A DNA stretch of 64,000 nucleotides from Butyrivibrio hungatei NK4A153 (GTDB taxonomy: Bacteria; Bacillota; Clostridia; Lachnospirales; Lachnospiraceae). The stretch covers positions 103,588-167,587 of the forward strand of contig NZ_AUJY01000001.1 in NCBI RefSeq assembly GCF_000424465.1, read 5' to 3'. The notes under the pieces were generated by a model. That model was not told the DNA's origin and did no database searches. It saw only the letters and a program-made list of their open reading frames with translations. Each line of letters starts with the position of its first letter. Position 1 is the stretch's first letter. Positions 24,567-34,057 of the stretch are shown piece by piece. Position numbers and translations under genes: made by a program.

Positions 24567-25757
24567 ATGAAACTCAGAAAATTTAAGCCAAACGATTATG
24601 TAATGGTTATCAAGAACGGAAAGGTGATCAAGGAAGGCTTGGGATTGTCGGTGTTATATAACAATCTGACGACCAGCATCATGGTAGCGCCATCAACTGC
24701 TTTTGACGGAGCATTCGCATTTGATGATGTGGTTACAAGCGATTACCAGAGCGTATGCGTTCAGGGTGTTACGACATATATGATCACCGATTATAGCAAG
24801 GCTTCCAAGATGCTTGATTTCGCATATCAGACAAATGTTCCGACGGAGCAGAAGATAGCTGAGCAGATGGCTCTTTTGGAGAAAAGAATAAACAACATAA
24901 TCAAAGCTATAATCATCCGCGAAGTCAGCAAGAAAGATGTAAGGACAATCATAAGACTTGCGGATGAGATGGCCCAGACAATACAGGATGCGCTTACAAA
25001 TGATGAGGCGATAGAAAAGCTTGGAGTAAGCATCGTAGCGATCAATATCCTCGGCATCAATCCAAAGACGGAGACAAGAAAGGCTCTTGAGGCAGCAGCC
25101 AGAGAGCAGATCTTAAAAGAACAGGATGATGCGATATATAAGCGTCGCAATGCAGCAATAGAGCAGGAACGCACGATCAAGGAAAACGAGATCAACACAG
25201 AGATCAAGGTCGCTGAGAAGGAAAAAGAGAAGGAAGAAAAAGAGCAGGAAATGAAACTGTATGTACAGCGCTGCGACCTTGACATGATGAAGGAACGCGA
25301 AGAAAGAGAACAGGAAATGCGCATGAGAGCTCTCAGAAGTGAGCTTGAGATGAGCACCGAGAAGCAGGAAAAAGAATTTGCGTTAAAAGAGATGGCTGCA
25401 ACCAAGAAACTTGAGATTGAGAACAAGGAAATGCTTGGTAAGCTTGAAATTGAGAATAACGAGATGCTCGGAAAGATTGAACTTGAAAAGAAGAACAGTG
25501 AGTACACCGCTCTTGAAGCAGAAAATGAGAGAGTAAAGGCAGACCAGCAGGCATATGCACTTAAGGGACTTGTGGATGCTTACAACAACCTGAATGTGGC
25601 TCTCGTCGAAGCTTGCGCAATGGCACAGACAGATCCGAGCACACTCATGGCTAAGGCATTCATGAACATCGGTGAGAATGCGGACAAGATCGGAGCGCTC
25701 AATCTCACACCGGATCTTTTACAGACAATAACGAACGGACTTGCTCAGAAAAACTGA
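24567..25757 (+). CDS. SPFH/band-7 domain protein, soluble
   Basis: 396 residues. N-terminal SPFH-type domain (about 1-180), then a long charged coiled coil (about 185-325) with near-repeats such as EIENKEMLGKLEIENNEMLGK, and a C-terminal helical tail (330-396). No signal peptide or membrane helix, unlike HflK/HflC in this window, so it is cytoplasmic or peripherally membrane-bound. SPFH proteins form ring or cage oligomers. Preceded by GGAGG, and 46 bp ahead of the NAD-kinase-like gene. Controlled by the twin operators upstream. Function unknown; a scaffold for the NAD-kinase-like partner is an inference. Confidence 0.85.
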   Translation: MKLRKFKPNDYVMVIKNGKVIKEGLGLSVLYNNLTTSIMVAPSTAFDGAFAFDDVVTSDYQSVCVQGVTTYMITDYSKASKMLDFAYQTNVPTEQKIAEQMALLEKRINNIIKAIIIREVSKKDVRTIIRLADEMAQTIQDALTNDEAIEKLGVSIVAINILGINPKTETRKALEAAAREQILKEQDDAIYKRRNAAIEQERTIKENEINTEIKVAEKEKEKEEKEQEMKLYVQRCDLDMMKEREEREQEMRMRALRSELEMSTEKQEKEFALKEMAATKKLEIENKEMLGKLEIENNEMLGKIELEKKNSEYTALEAENERVKADQQAYALKGLVDAYNNLNVALVEACAMAQTDPSTLMAKAFMNIGENADKIGALNLTPDLLQTITNGLAQKN

Positions 25758-25803
25758 TGAAAGCGCATCAATAAGCGTTTTTAATAAGAATTAGGAGGTC
25801 ACT

Positions 25804-26733
25804 ATGGACAGGGGAATGAATAAGGTTGTTTTGATAAAACGCCGCACAAGATATGAAGAACTTAAGAGAAGATATAACACAGTAGAGCAGGCAAGGTTTT
25901 ACATTGAGCACCTCGGCGCCGATTTCTCCGACTACGAGAGAGAAGATAAGACCTACAATGCGGCTCTTGAAAATATCAGAAACCTGATTCGTCCCTGTGC
26001 AAGACTTCAGGAGATCGACAGAGAGTATCTTCCCAACATGATCTTTGGAAAAGATGACATCGTGATAGCGGTCGGTCAGGACGGGCTTGTCGCAAATGCC
26101 ATGAAGTATCTGGACGGGCAGCCTCTGATCGGCGTAAATCCCGATCCCGCAAGGTGGGACGGAGTTCTTTTGCCCTTTGAAACGGGAGATATCGGTAAAG
26201 TTCTTCCAAAGGTAATTAATGGAAATTTTGACATTAAAAATGTTACAATGGGAAAAGTGGAGACTAAAGATGGTCAGGTATTATATGCGGTAAATGATTT
26301 TTTTATCGGAGTATCCAATCATACCTCGGCAAGATATAACATTAACTATCGTAACCGGGTTGAAAATCAATCATCATCGGGAATAATCATATCAACAGGC
26401 TTTGGAATGACAGGCTGGCACAAGTCGATCATGGCAGAGTTTGTGGGAATTGCCAAAGCATTTGGCCTTAATTACGTCACTGAACTTCATGCGGACTGGG
26501 GAGCAAGACAACTAATTTTCCAAGTAAGAGAGCCGTATCCGAGTAAATTTACACAGGCGGATATAGTATTCGGGAAGATATTGGACAATGAGAAGCTGGT
26601 GATCACGTCAAACATGAGTGAAAACGGAGTTGTTTTCTCTGACGGCGTTATCGATGACACTATTGATTTCAATGCGGGAATGGAAATTACAATTGGTGTC
26701 TCGGACCGAATCGGAAGGCTCGTGACCGGTTAG
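25804..26733 (+). CDS. NAD-kinase-fold protein with altered motifs
   Basis: 309 residues. AVGQDGLVANAMKYLDGQPLIGVNPDP (residues 89-115) occupies the place of the NAD kinase GGDGT loop but reads GQDGL. AVNDFFIG (162-169) matches the NE/ND motif, and STGFGMTGWHKS (197-208) matches the STPTGSTAYS loop. The order and spacing are those of the NAD kinase/ATP-NAD kinase fold, so nucleotide binding is likely, but the altered GGDGT makes kinase activity doubtful. AGGAGG lies five bases before the ATG. Operon partner of the SPFH protein. Confidence 0.82.
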   Translation: MDRGMNKVVLIKRRTRYEELKRRYNTVEQARFYIEHLGADFSDYEREDKTYNAALENIRNLIRPCARLQEIDREYLPNMIFGKDDIVIAVGQDGLVANAMKYLDGQPLIGVNPDPARWDGVLLPFETGDIGKVLPKVINGNFDIKNVTMGKVETKDGQVLYAVNDFFIGVSNHTSARYNINYRNRVENQSSSGIIISTGFGMTGWHKSIMAEFVGIAKAFGLNYVTELHADWGARQLIFQVREPYPSKFTQADIVFGKILDNEKLVITSNMSENGVVFSDGVIDDTIDFNAGMEITIGVSDRIGRLVTG

Positions 26734-26741
26734 GAGATTAT

Positions 26742-26957
26742 ATGGGAATCAGCTTTGATAAATATTTTGACGGTGACGGAAATATCAGGGAAGGAGTGCT
26801 TGCAGACAACAAGTGGCTTAAGTTCCTGACAGAGACGGACAATGTTTACGTAAACGCAGAGCGACTTGAGAGATATCTCGACCTTCTTGACGAGAACGGA
26901 GATGCAATTGAATACCCTGCTTCGAACTGCATAATCGTGGCAGAAAAAATAAATTGA
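26742..26957 (+). CDS. 71-residue acidic protein in the SPFH/NAD-kinase-like operon
   Basis: Eight bases after the NAD-kinase-like stop, with AGGAG at its own start. Acidic, predicted soluble (MGISFDKYFDGDGNIREGVL at the start; a DGDGN loop resembles a calcium-binding turn but only once). No family recognised. Tight spacing indicates it is co-translated with its neighbour. Confidence 0.7.
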   Translation: MGISFDKYFDGDGNIREGVLADNKWLKFLTETDNVYVNAERLERYLDLLDENGDAIEYPASNCIIVAEKIN

Positions 26958-27015
26958 CCTAAATATACGGAATATTTATAATATAGCTTGATTGTACATT
27001 CAAAGGAGCACAGCT

Positions 27016-27648
27016 GTGAAACGCTTATACATACCGTTTATTTGGGAACTGGTCCTGATTATTTCAACAATTATCTGGGAAAAACAGTCATTTTATTTTT
27101 TCTTTGTTTTTTACGTTGGACTGATCGTATACTTTTACTTTATAAATAAACAGTTCTCATTCAGAGAACTGGGCAGTAATTTCAGTGAAGTCAAAAATTT
27201 TTGGATTCCCGTTATGATGACGGTTGCGGCCATGGTGCTGGCATATTTTTTTCAGGAAAAAATAATTGTCGGAATGTACAGTGAATATTATGACAGCATA
27301 GTTCATTTACCTATCAGAAATGAGCTTGCTCCGCTCTTGTTTAAGTGCCTTTTGTTTATGGTGATTAAGCCTGTTGCGGAAGGACTTTTCTATAGAAAAG
27401 CGATTATTTTATTTGACAATAAGAAAAAAATGGTACTTTTGACAATAGCAAGCCTTCTACTTTGCTCTATAACATTGGCACACGGGGTGGTCGGAATAAC
27501 GACAATCATATTGATGGCGCTTCCCGTTACAATTGCTTACCTTGTTACAAAGAATGTATATGTTTCAATAATGGCACAGTTTCTTTTTGAGGTTTATAAC
27601 ACCGGATATGAGACAGTTTATGATCTCGCAAGAATCTATTTCAGATAA
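27016..27648 (+). CDS. CPBP-like membrane protein with incomplete active-site motif
   Basis: 210 residues, about six or seven membrane segments. KPVAEGLFYRKAI (about 115-127) sits where CPBP proteases have EExxxR, but the first glutamate is alanine. TLAHG (about 155) offers the histidine of the second motif. It may be an inactive family member. Start is a GTG at 27016, eight bases after AAGGAG; an upstream TTG has no RBS. Stands after the SPFH operon by 58 bp and could be read from it. Confidence 0.7.
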   Translation: MKRLYIPFIWELVLIISTIIWEKQSFYFFFVFYVGLIVYFYFINKQFSFRELGSNFSEVKNFWIPVMMTVAAMVLAYFFQEKIIVGMYSEYYDSIVHLPIRNELAPLLFKCLLFMVIKPVAEGLFYRKAIILFDNKKKMVLLTIASLLLCSITLAHGVVGITTIILMALPVTIAYLVTKNVYVSIMAQFLFEVYNTGYETVYDLARIYFR

Positions 27649-27700
27649 TGCGGGTTGATAAAGGCTATAGTCATTATAATGCAAAGGAGAGGTAAAAAGT

Positions 27701-29050
27701 ATGTTGGAGAAGTTATTCAAGCTCAAAGAACATGACACCACGGTAAAGAGGGAAATACTTGCAGGTGTCACGACATTCCTTACTATGGCGTATATCCTTG
27801 CCGTAAACCCTAATATCCTGGGAACTGTAATGAATGCAAACGGTGTATTTGTCGCTACGGCGATCGCATCGGCAATCGCAACATTTATCATGGCTTTCTT
27901 AGCTAATTATCCTATCGGACTTTCCGCGGGACTCGGACTTAATGCATATTTTGCATATACGGTTTGTCTTTCGGAACTGGCCGCCGAAGAGAACCCTTTT
28001 ACGATCGCACTCACAGCGGTTTTTGTAGAAGGTCTTTTGTTTATTATTCTTTCTTTTTTCAAATTCCGTGAACAGATTATAAATAGTATTCCTCAGAACC
28101 TTAAGTTCGGTATTTCCGCAGGAATAGGTCTTTTCATTGCATTTATCGGAATGCAGAACGCGCATATCATTGTTGCAAATGAGGCTACGGTAGTAGGACT
28201 CGGAAGTTTCAGCGATCTTGACATGGTGCTTGCGCTTGTGGGACTTATCCTGATAGCTGCGCTTGTTCATTACAAAGTAACGGGCGGCGTTCTTATCGGA
28301 ATTATCGGAACATGGATAATCGGTATGATCCTTCAGGCAGCAGGAATTTATACAGCAGGAAATCTTTTCCCCGATTTTTCACAGGGACTTCAGCTCGGAG
28401 CAATTTCTGAAACAGCGTTTAAGCTTAATTTCGGCTGGGCTGCATCACATCTCATTCAGTTCCTTGCAATTACATTCAGCTTCCTGTATGTAGATCTTTT
28501 TGATACGGTTGGAACAGTCGTAGGTGTTGCCGATAAGGCGGGCCTTCTTGATAAGGACGGTAATCTTCCCAGAGTCGGACAGGTATTTCTTGCCGATGCC
28601 GTAGGAACAACAGCAGGTGCCGTTCTTGGTACATCAACCATCACAAGTTTCGTAGAGTCAAGCGCAGGCGTTGCTGCAGGCGGAAGAACAGGACTTACGG
28701 CTCTTACAACAGGTGTGATGTTCCTTGTTTCACTTGTGCTTAGCCCGTTATTCCTTGCTATTCCTTCATTTGCAACGGCTCCCGCACTTATCTATGTCGG
28801 AATGCTTATGCTTATGAGTGTTACCAAGGTTAAGTTTGACGGAGACATCGCTGATTCTGTAGGTGCTTACCTCGCGGTAGTAATGATGCCTCTTTCATAT
28901 TCAATCGCTACAGGTATTATGTTTGCTGTTCTTGCATGGGTAATCCTTAAGGTTATCGTTAAGAAGGCTAAGGATGTAAGCCCTGTTATGTGGATTGTAT
29001 TTGTACTTTTTGTACTTAGGATAATTGCCCTTATTACCAACTTCCAGTGA
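27701..29050 (+). CDS. NCS2-family purine permease (AzgA/PbuG-like)
   Basis: 449 residues, about 12-14 membrane segments. Starts with REILAGVTTFLTMAYILAVNPNIL, the hallmark of the AzgA/GhxP (COG2252) branch that imports adenine, guanine or hypoxanthine by proton symport. GLGLNAYFAYTV, VDLFDTVGT and STITSFVESSAGVAAGGRTGLT are the substrate-site segments of that branch. GGAGAGG precedes the ATG. I see no purine riboswitch in the 52 bp upstream. Confidence 0.94.
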   Translation: MLEKLFKLKEHDTTVKREILAGVTTFLTMAYILAVNPNILGTVMNANGVFVATAIASAIATFIMAFLANYPIGLSAGLGLNAYFAYTVCLSELAAEENPFTIALTAVFVEGLLFIILSFFKFREQIINSIPQNLKFGISAGIGLFIAFIGMQNAHIIVANEATVVGLGSFSDLDMVLALVGLILIAALVHYKVTGGVLIGIIGTWIIGMILQAAGIYTAGNLFPDFSQGLQLGAISETAFKLNFGWAASHLIQFLAITFSFLYVDLFDTVGTVVGVADKAGLLDKDGNLPRVGQVFLADAVGTTAGAVLGTSTITSFVESSAGVAAGGRTGLTALTTGVMFLVSLVLSPLFLAIPSFATAPALIYVGMLMLMSVTKVKFDGDIADSVGAYLAVVMMPLSYSIATGIMFAVLAWVILKVIVKKAKDVSPVMWIVFVLFVLRIIALITNFQ

Positions 29051-29145
29051 TGACATAATATTATTGACTACGGGCACCGCCAATGCTTTTTGTGACGGTG
29101 CCTGTTTATGTCATAGATTATTATTTGATGAGAATGGAGAAAATG

Positions 29146-30093
29146 ATGATCAAGAAAAAAAGAAAATTTGATCCCAAGCTCATACTCGTAGGCATTATAG
29201 CTGTTTTTGTACTGCTTACGGTAACGGGAAGCTTCTATTCCGTTAAGGAGCAGGAGCAGGCAATCCTTACAATGTTTGGTAAGGTTGTCAGAGTTGACAC
29301 CGCAGGTCTTTATTTTAAAGTTCCTTTTATTCAGAGTGTTCACCACATTGATATGACCACTCATGGTGTGGGTATCGGCTACACTATACAGGATGGACAG
29401 AACATTACTGTAGAGGATGAAGGAATCATGATCACTTCAGATTTTAACTTTGTAGATATTGACTTCTACCTTGAATACAAGGTAAGTGATCCCGTAGCAG
29501 CATATTATAACTGCGAGAATCCCGAAGTTGTAATGAAGAACATGGCTCTGTCATGCATCAGAAACACGGTTGTAAATTATCCTGTTGATGATGTGATTAC
29601 AACAGCAAAGGGACAGATCCAGGCAGAAGTAAAAGAAAAACTTCAGGGCGAACTGACCAATAAGGATATAGGACTTATGGTGGTAAACCTTTCTGTACAG
29701 GATGCAGAGCCGCCCACAGAGGAGATTGTTCAGGCATTTAAGTCTGTTGAAACAGCCAAGCAGGGCAAAGAGACAGCTATAAACAATGCCAAGAAGTATC
29801 AGAGTGAAGAGCTTCCCAAGGCAGAAGCCACAGCAGATAAGATCGTCCAGGATGCTGTTGCAAAGAAAGAGTCCAGAATAGCGGAAGCCGAAGGACAGGT
29901 TGCAAGATTCAATGAGATGTATGAGCAGTACAAGCTTCAGCCATACATAACCAAGAAGAGACTGTTCTACGAGACAATGGAAGACATTCTTCCCGAACTT
30001 AAGGTTATTATTACAGACGGAAAAACACAGGAAATGCTTCCTCTGGAAAGTTTTAATTCTGTTGAAGGAGGGGCAAAAGATGGAGAAAATTAA
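29146..30093 (+). CDS. hflK: HflK-like SPFH membrane protein
   Basis: 315 residues: basic N-terminus, one membrane helix (about 12-30), an SPFH domain (about 35-210) and a helical stalk with AEATADKIVQDAVAKKESRIAEAEGQ. HflK and HflC form a large membrane cage that controls FtsH protease. The start is the ATG at 29146, six bases after GGAG; other ATGs in frame lie inside or before that site. Overlaps hflC by 14 bp. No ftsH is in the window. Confidence 0.9.
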   Translation: MIKKKRKFDPKLILVGIIAVFVLLTVTGSFYSVKEQEQAILTMFGKVVRVDTAGLYFKVPFIQSVHHIDMTTHGVGIGYTIQDGQNITVEDEGIMITSDFNFVDIDFYLEYKVSDPVAAYYNCENPEVVMKNMALSCIRNTVVNYPVDDVITTAKGQIQAEVKEKLQGELTNKDIGLMVVNLSVQDAEPPTEEIVQAFKSVETAKQGKETAINNAKKYQSEELPKAEATADKIVQDAVAKKESRIAEAEGQVARFNEMYEQYKLQPYITKKRLFYETMEDILPELKVIITDGKTQEMLPLESFNSVEGGAKDGEN

Positions 30094-30973
30094 TAATAAA
30101 GGAAAGATTATCGGAACAGTAATAGCCCTGATTGTTTGTGTACTTGCTTTCCTTGCATTATCCGCGACTTATGTTGTTCATCAGAAAGAGTACATTGCCG
30201 TAAGAAGATTCGGTAAGATCATCAGCCTTGCAAAAGAGCCGGGACTTTATTTTAAGACACCTTTCATTGATGATACACAGTCGATCAGCGCACAGATAGT
30301 GCTTTACGATATTCCTAAGTCAGATGTTATCACTAAGGATAAAAAATCTATGATCGCTGATACTTATGTGATATGGAAGGTTGTAGATCCTGTAAAGTAC
30401 ATCCAGACTCTTAATGCGATAGATGCAAGGGCTGAAGAGCGAATTGAGGCATCTGTTTACAATGCTACAAAGAACGCCATTTCTTCAATGACTCAGGATG
30501 AAGTTATTGAGGCAAGAGGTGAGCAGCTTACAAAGCTCATTTCAGATGAAGCCAATTCAGATATGACAGGATACGGAATTGAAGTCGTACAGGCTCAGAT
30601 CAAAGCTTTGGATCTTCCTGATGACAACAAGCAGGCTGTCTATGAGAGAATGATCTCAGAGAGAAATAATATCGCAGCATCCTACACAGCTCAGGGTGAT
30701 GCCGAAGCTCAGAAGATCCATAACGAGACAGATAAGGAAGTTGCGATCGTAAAAGCAAATGCCGAGAAAGATGCGGCAGTGCTTGAGGCTGAAGGAGAGT
30801 CAGCTTACATGTCGACACTTTCCAAGGCATATGATACAACAGAAAAGTCAGAGTTTTACAGCTATATAAGAGGTCTTGATGCCATCAAGAAATCACTTGT
30901 AGGAGACAATAAGACACTTATCCTTGATAAGAATTCAGAACTCGCAAAGATTCTTTACGGGAATTTTAATTAA
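30080..30973 (+). CDS. hflC: HflC-like SPFH membrane protein
   Basis: 297 residues: one N-terminal membrane helix (about 10-32), an SPFH domain with QKEYIAVRRFGKI and GLYFKTPFIDD, then an alanine/glutamate-rich coiled coil (AEAQKIHNETDKEVAIVKANAEKDAAVLEAEGE, spread over residues 210-245) and the HflC-type end TLILDKNSELAKIL. ATG at 30080 follows GGAGGGG by seven bases and lies inside the end of hflK, which implies coupled translation. Forms the HflKC complex. Confidence 0.92.
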   Translation: MEKINNKGKIIGTVIALIVCVLAFLALSATYVVHQKEYIAVRRFGKIISLAKEPGLYFKTPFIDDTQSISAQIVLYDIPKSDVITKDKKSMIADTYVIWKVVDPVKYIQTLNAIDARAEERIEASVYNATKNAISSMTQDEVIEARGEQLTKLISDEANSDMTGYGIEVVQAQIKALDLPDDNKQAVYERMISERNNIAASYTAQGDAEAQKIHNETDKEVAIVKANAEKDAAVLEAEGESAYMSTLSKAYDTTEKSEFYSYIRGLDAIKKSLVGDNKTLILDKNSELAKILYGNFN

Positions 30974-30993
30974 ATAAACATCGGGGATTTGCG

Positions 30994-31019
30994 GCGGCCA
31001 CACTTGATAGTGTGGTCGC
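30994..31019 (+). terminator. Terminator after hflC
   Basis: GCGGCCACACT (30994-31004) pairs with AGTGTGGTCGC (31009-31019), 11 bp including one G-T pair, loop TGAT, followed by TTTCCGTTTATTT. Confidence 0.8.
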
Positions 31020-31115
31020 TTTCCGTTTATTTAATATTTCTAATTGATTTTTTTTCTTGCATTAGAAAAAAATATGGTGTATGGTACATATATCGAAAAT
31101 GAAATATTCCGTAAG

Positions 31116-31143
31116 CAAACGCGTAGTATTACGCATTCGTTTG
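31116..31143 (+). promoter_or_regulatory. Leader hairpin upstream of rho
   Basis: CAAACG...CGTTTG enclosing GCGTA-GTAT-TACGC forms a nested hairpin about 75 bp before the rho start. The 200-bp gap also contains a T-run/A-run hairpin near 31046-31072. rho genes are commonly autoregulated in their leader; whether this hairpin does so is an inference. Confidence 0.45.
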
Positions 31144-31219
31144 TTTATCCCACTTAATTATTTTAACATTTATAGTTTACAGTCTTGCGATTGAGTGCGC
31201 AGAGGATAGGAGTTTAAAT

Positions 31220-32650
31220 TTGAGAGAGAAATATGAAACATTGAAACTAAATGACCTTAGAGATATTGCCAAGAAGAGGGGAATCAAGGGCGCAACTACT
31301 TTGAAGAAGTCAGAGATCATCGATCTTATGTGTGAACTTGACGAGAAAGAGAAAGCTTTAGCAGATTCCGATGATGCTACTGAAGCATCTTCAAAGCCTC
31401 GCAAAAAGAATATAGTGGTTAAATCTCAGAAAGAAGATTTTGGACACAAGAATGACATTGCCGAAGAGAAGCAGGAAAAGAAGTCTGATACATCGGCAAA
31501 AGAAGAAACTGAAAATGAACTGCTTGACGGTGATACTGCCGACGGTATTCTTGAGATAATGCAGGATGGATATGGATTCATCAGATGTGAGAACTATCTT
31601 CCCGGTGAAAATGATGTATATGTAGCACCGAGTCTTATTAGGAAATTTAATCTTAAGACGGGAGATATTCTTAAGGGAACATGCAGGGCAAAGAAAGAGA
31701 CAGATAAGTTTGCCGCACTTCTTCGCCTTGATACCGTAAACGGATACAAGCCCGAGGTTGCTATGGGAAGATGGAATTTTGAGAATATGACACCTATTTT
31801 CCCTAATTCAAGAATCAGACTTGAACAGCCGGGAGCCAGCGTTGCAATGAGAATCATGGATCTTATCAGCCCTATCGGTAAGGGGCAGAGAGGAATGATC
31901 GTTTCTCCTCCCAAGGCAGGTAAGACAACACTTCTTAAGGAAGTGGCTAAGTCTGTTCTTAAGAACAGCCCTGAGATCCATCTCATCATTCTTCTTATCG
32001 ATGAGAGACCTGAGGAAGTTACAGATATCAAGGAGTCAATTGAGGGACCTAACGCAGAAGTCATCTACTCTACATTTGATGAGCTTCCAGAGCATCACAA
32101 GAGAGTTGCCGAGATGGTAATGGAGAGAGCTAAGAGACTTGTTGAGCACGGCAAGGATGTTGTTATCCTTCTTGATTCCATCACAAGACTTACAAGAGCT
32201 TATAACATCGTTGTTCCTCCTTCGGGAAGAACACTTTCGGGTGGTCTTGATCCCGCAGCTCTTCATATGCCTAAGAGATTCTTCGGTGCAGCAAGAAACA
32301 TGAGAGAGGGCGGAAGCCTTACAATTCTTGCGACAGCACTTATAGAGACAGGTTCCAAGATGGACGATGTTATCTACGAGGAATTCAAGGGAACAGGTAA
32401 CATGGAAATGGTTCTTGACAGAAAGCTTCAGGAAAAGAGAATTTTCCCTGCAATCAATATTCCGAAGTCAAGTACCAGAAGAGAAGACCTGCTTCTTGAC
32501 AGAGAAGAACTCACAGCCATCAATAACCTCAGAAAAGGCTTTAACGGCATGAAGGCAGATGACGCTGTAGACCAGTGCATCAACCTCTTCTCCAAGACAA
32601 GAAACAACACAGAGTTCGTAAGAATGGTAGAGAAGCAGATTCGCTTCTGA
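31220..32650 (+). CDS. rho: Transcription termination factor Rho
   Basis: 476 residues. N-terminal Rho_N helix-extended-loop domain (about 1-40, [17 protein letters not shown]), a charged low-complexity insert (about 45-100), the cold-shock-like RNA-binding domain (about 105-170, DGYGFIR and [13 protein letters not shown]) and the hexameric ATPase (about 175-476): [12 protein letters not shown]alker [17 protein letters not shown]alker B, and the Q/R-loop region SGGLDP. TTG start seven bases after AGGAG. An insert between the two N-terminal domains is common in Gram-positive and actinobacterial Rho; here it is about 55 residues. Confidence 0.97.
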   Translation: MREKYETLKLNDLRDIAKKRGIKGATTLKKSEIIDLMCELDEKEKALADSDDATEASSKPRKKNIVVKSQKEDFGHKNDIAEEKQEKKSDTSAKEETENELLDGDTADGILEIMQDGYGFIRCENYLPGENDVYVAPSLIRKFNLKTGDILKGTCRAKKETDKFAALLRLDTVNGYKPEVAMGRWNFENMTPIFPNSRIRLEQPGASVAMRIMDLISPIGKGQRGMIVSPPKAGKTTLLKEVAKSVLKNSPEIHLIILLIDERPEEVTDIKESIEGPNAEVIYSTFDELPEHHKRVAEMVMERAKRLVEHGKDVVILLDSITRLTRAYNIVVPPSGRTLSGGLDPAALHMPKRFFGAARNMREGGSLTILATALIETGSKMDDVIYEEFKGTGNMEMVLDRKLQEKRIFPAINIPKSSTRREDLLLDREELTAINNLRKGFNGMKADDAVDQCINLFSKTRNNTEFVRMVEKQIRF

Positions 32651-32670
32651 TAGTATCTAAATAATCTATG

Positions 32671-32707
32671 ATCACCGGAGCTGGCATAAAGTAAACAGCC
32701 CGGTGAT
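32671..32707 (+). terminator. Terminator after rho
   Basis: ATCACCGG and CCGGTGAT plus an inner GCTG/CAGC give a 12-bp stem, followed by TCTTTTATTTCTT. Confidence 0.85.
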
Positions 32708-32811
32708 TCTTTTATTTCTTGTTACAAATCTCATATATAACTGAAATTGAACTATTGAATGGATGGAATGAAATTAGAACCCCCTGTCTTTATTTGCTAT
32801 TTTATGAAAAT

Positions 32812-33130
32812 GGACAGTGAAAAACAGGGTATGTCCCTGTCTAAAAATGCAGGTAGCGAAAAATGGACAGTGAAAAAACAGGGTATGTCCCTGTCTAAAA
32901 ATGCAGGTAGCGAAGAATGGACAGTGAAAAAACAGGGTATGTCCCTGTCTAAAAATGCAGGTAGCGAAGAATGGACAGTGAAAAAACAGGGTATGTCCCT
33001 GTCTAAAAATGCAGGTAGCGAAAAATAGACAGTGAAAAAACAGGGTATATCCCTGTCTAAAAATGCAGACAACGGAAAATAGACAGGGAAAAGGCAGAAG
33101 ATAACCCTGTCCCAAAATGCAATCATTGTA
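32812..33130. repeat. Tandem 54-bp hairpin repeat, array C
   Basis: Six units start at 32812, 32865, 32919, 32973, 33027 and 33081. Each has TGGACAG or TAGACAG, then CAGGGTATGTCCCTG, then CTGTCTA, so the outer arms pair over seven bases (A-T in the later units, a G-T pair in the earlier ones) and CAGGG/CCCTG pair inside. The centre and spacer (CTAAAAATGCAGGTAGCGAAAA) are nearly identical in the first four units. This is the only content of the 564-bp gap between rho and the nuclease-like gene apart from the rho terminator. Sequence and layout are related to arrays A and B. Confidence 0.92.
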
Positions 33131-33214
33131 AAAAAGATAGGATAACACCGAAAGATAAAGGGAAAACAAGGGAAGCAAAGAAAAATAAAGGAATACAAAG
33201 GAGAATAACGTTAT

Positions 33215-34030
33215 ATGAACAGCCTTGAAGAATTGTTAAAAAGGGAAAGAGACAGATTACTCAGGATAAGCAGAATAGTTGAGGACAGGCTGACTGATGC
33301 ACCGGATGGCTTTTTGAAAATAACTACATCCAAGAATAATACTCAGTTTATCTATTGCTCCGGCAATAATAAAAATTCCTATATCAAGAAAGATAAGGTG
33401 AAACTGGCTTATAAACTTGCTCAGAAGTCCTATGACAGCAAGGTGAAAAGGCTTGTTGACAGAAGGCTAAAGCAACTTGCAACGATTGCTGAGGAATACA
33501 AGGACAACGAGATTGAGGATATATACCGGGAACTGCATCCTATTAGAAAAAGTATCGTAGAAGCAGTTGAGATTCCGTGGGATCAGCGAATCAAGAGATG
33601 GAAAAGTGTCCCTTATAACGGAAAAGATTTTGCGGATAATATACCTGTAATATGTACAAAGAAAGGGGAACGGGTTCGTTCAAAGACAGAAAAGATACTT
33701 GCAGATTACTTCTATGATAATGGTATTGAATATAAGTATGAGTGCCCGTTGAAACTAAGAGGTATAGGAACAATATATCCGGATTTTACATTTTTAAGAA
33801 AGAGAGACGGGAAAGAGGTCTATTGGGAGCATGATGGTAGAATGGATGATCCCGGATACGCAGAGAAGGCAATTCAGAAGATCAATTCTTATATGTTAAA
33901 TGGCATATTTCCGGGGGATAATTTAATATTATCCTTTGAATCCAAAAAAACAGTATTAAGCGATAAAATCATACAGGCACTTATTGTGAAGTATGGATTA
34001 AAGAGCAAACTACCTGAAAGAAATACTTAG
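33215..34030 (+). CDS. PD-(D/E)XK nuclease-like protein
   Basis: 271 residues. N-terminal helical/coiled half (1-135), then a region resembling a restriction-endonuclease fold: RVRSKTEKILADYF (E near 158), a beta-hairpin, then IYPDFTFL (D near 189) and KEVYWEHDG (E near 204, x, H). This E...PD...ExH order is that of PD-(D/E)XK nucleases, with H in place of the usual K. No partner methylase. It lies 85 bp after hairpin array C and before perfect inverted repeats. Biological role unknown; Lachnospiraceae carry many such stand-alone proteins. Confidence 0.72.
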   Translation: MNSLEELLKRERDRLLRISRIVEDRLTDAPDGFLKITTSKNNTQFIYCSGNNKNSYIKKDKVKLAYKLAQKSYDSKVKRLVDRRLKQLATIAEEYKDNEIEDIYRELHPIRKSIVEAVEIPWDQRIKRWKSVPYNGKDFADNIPVICTKKGERVRSKTEKILADYFYDNGIEYKYECPLKLRGIGTIYPDFTFLRKRDGKEVYWEHDGRMDDPGYAEKAIQKINSYMLNGIFPGDNLILSFESKKTVLSDKIIQALIVKYGLKSKLPERNT

Positions 34031-34057
34031 GGAAAAGCGGTAAGTACAAGGCGGAGA

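Noticed and set aside
24827..25507. Long minus-strand frame of 226 codons under the SPFH gene
   Set aside because: A Ser/Ile/Leu-rich mirror of the coiled-coil coding sequence without RBS.
27649..27700. Purine riboswitch upstream of the NCS2 permease
   Set aside because: The 52-bp gap is too short and lacks the three-way junction motif.
32759..33198. Reading frames on both strands across array C
   Set aside because: Same reason: 54-bp repeats translate into 18-residue repeats on both strands, without start signals.
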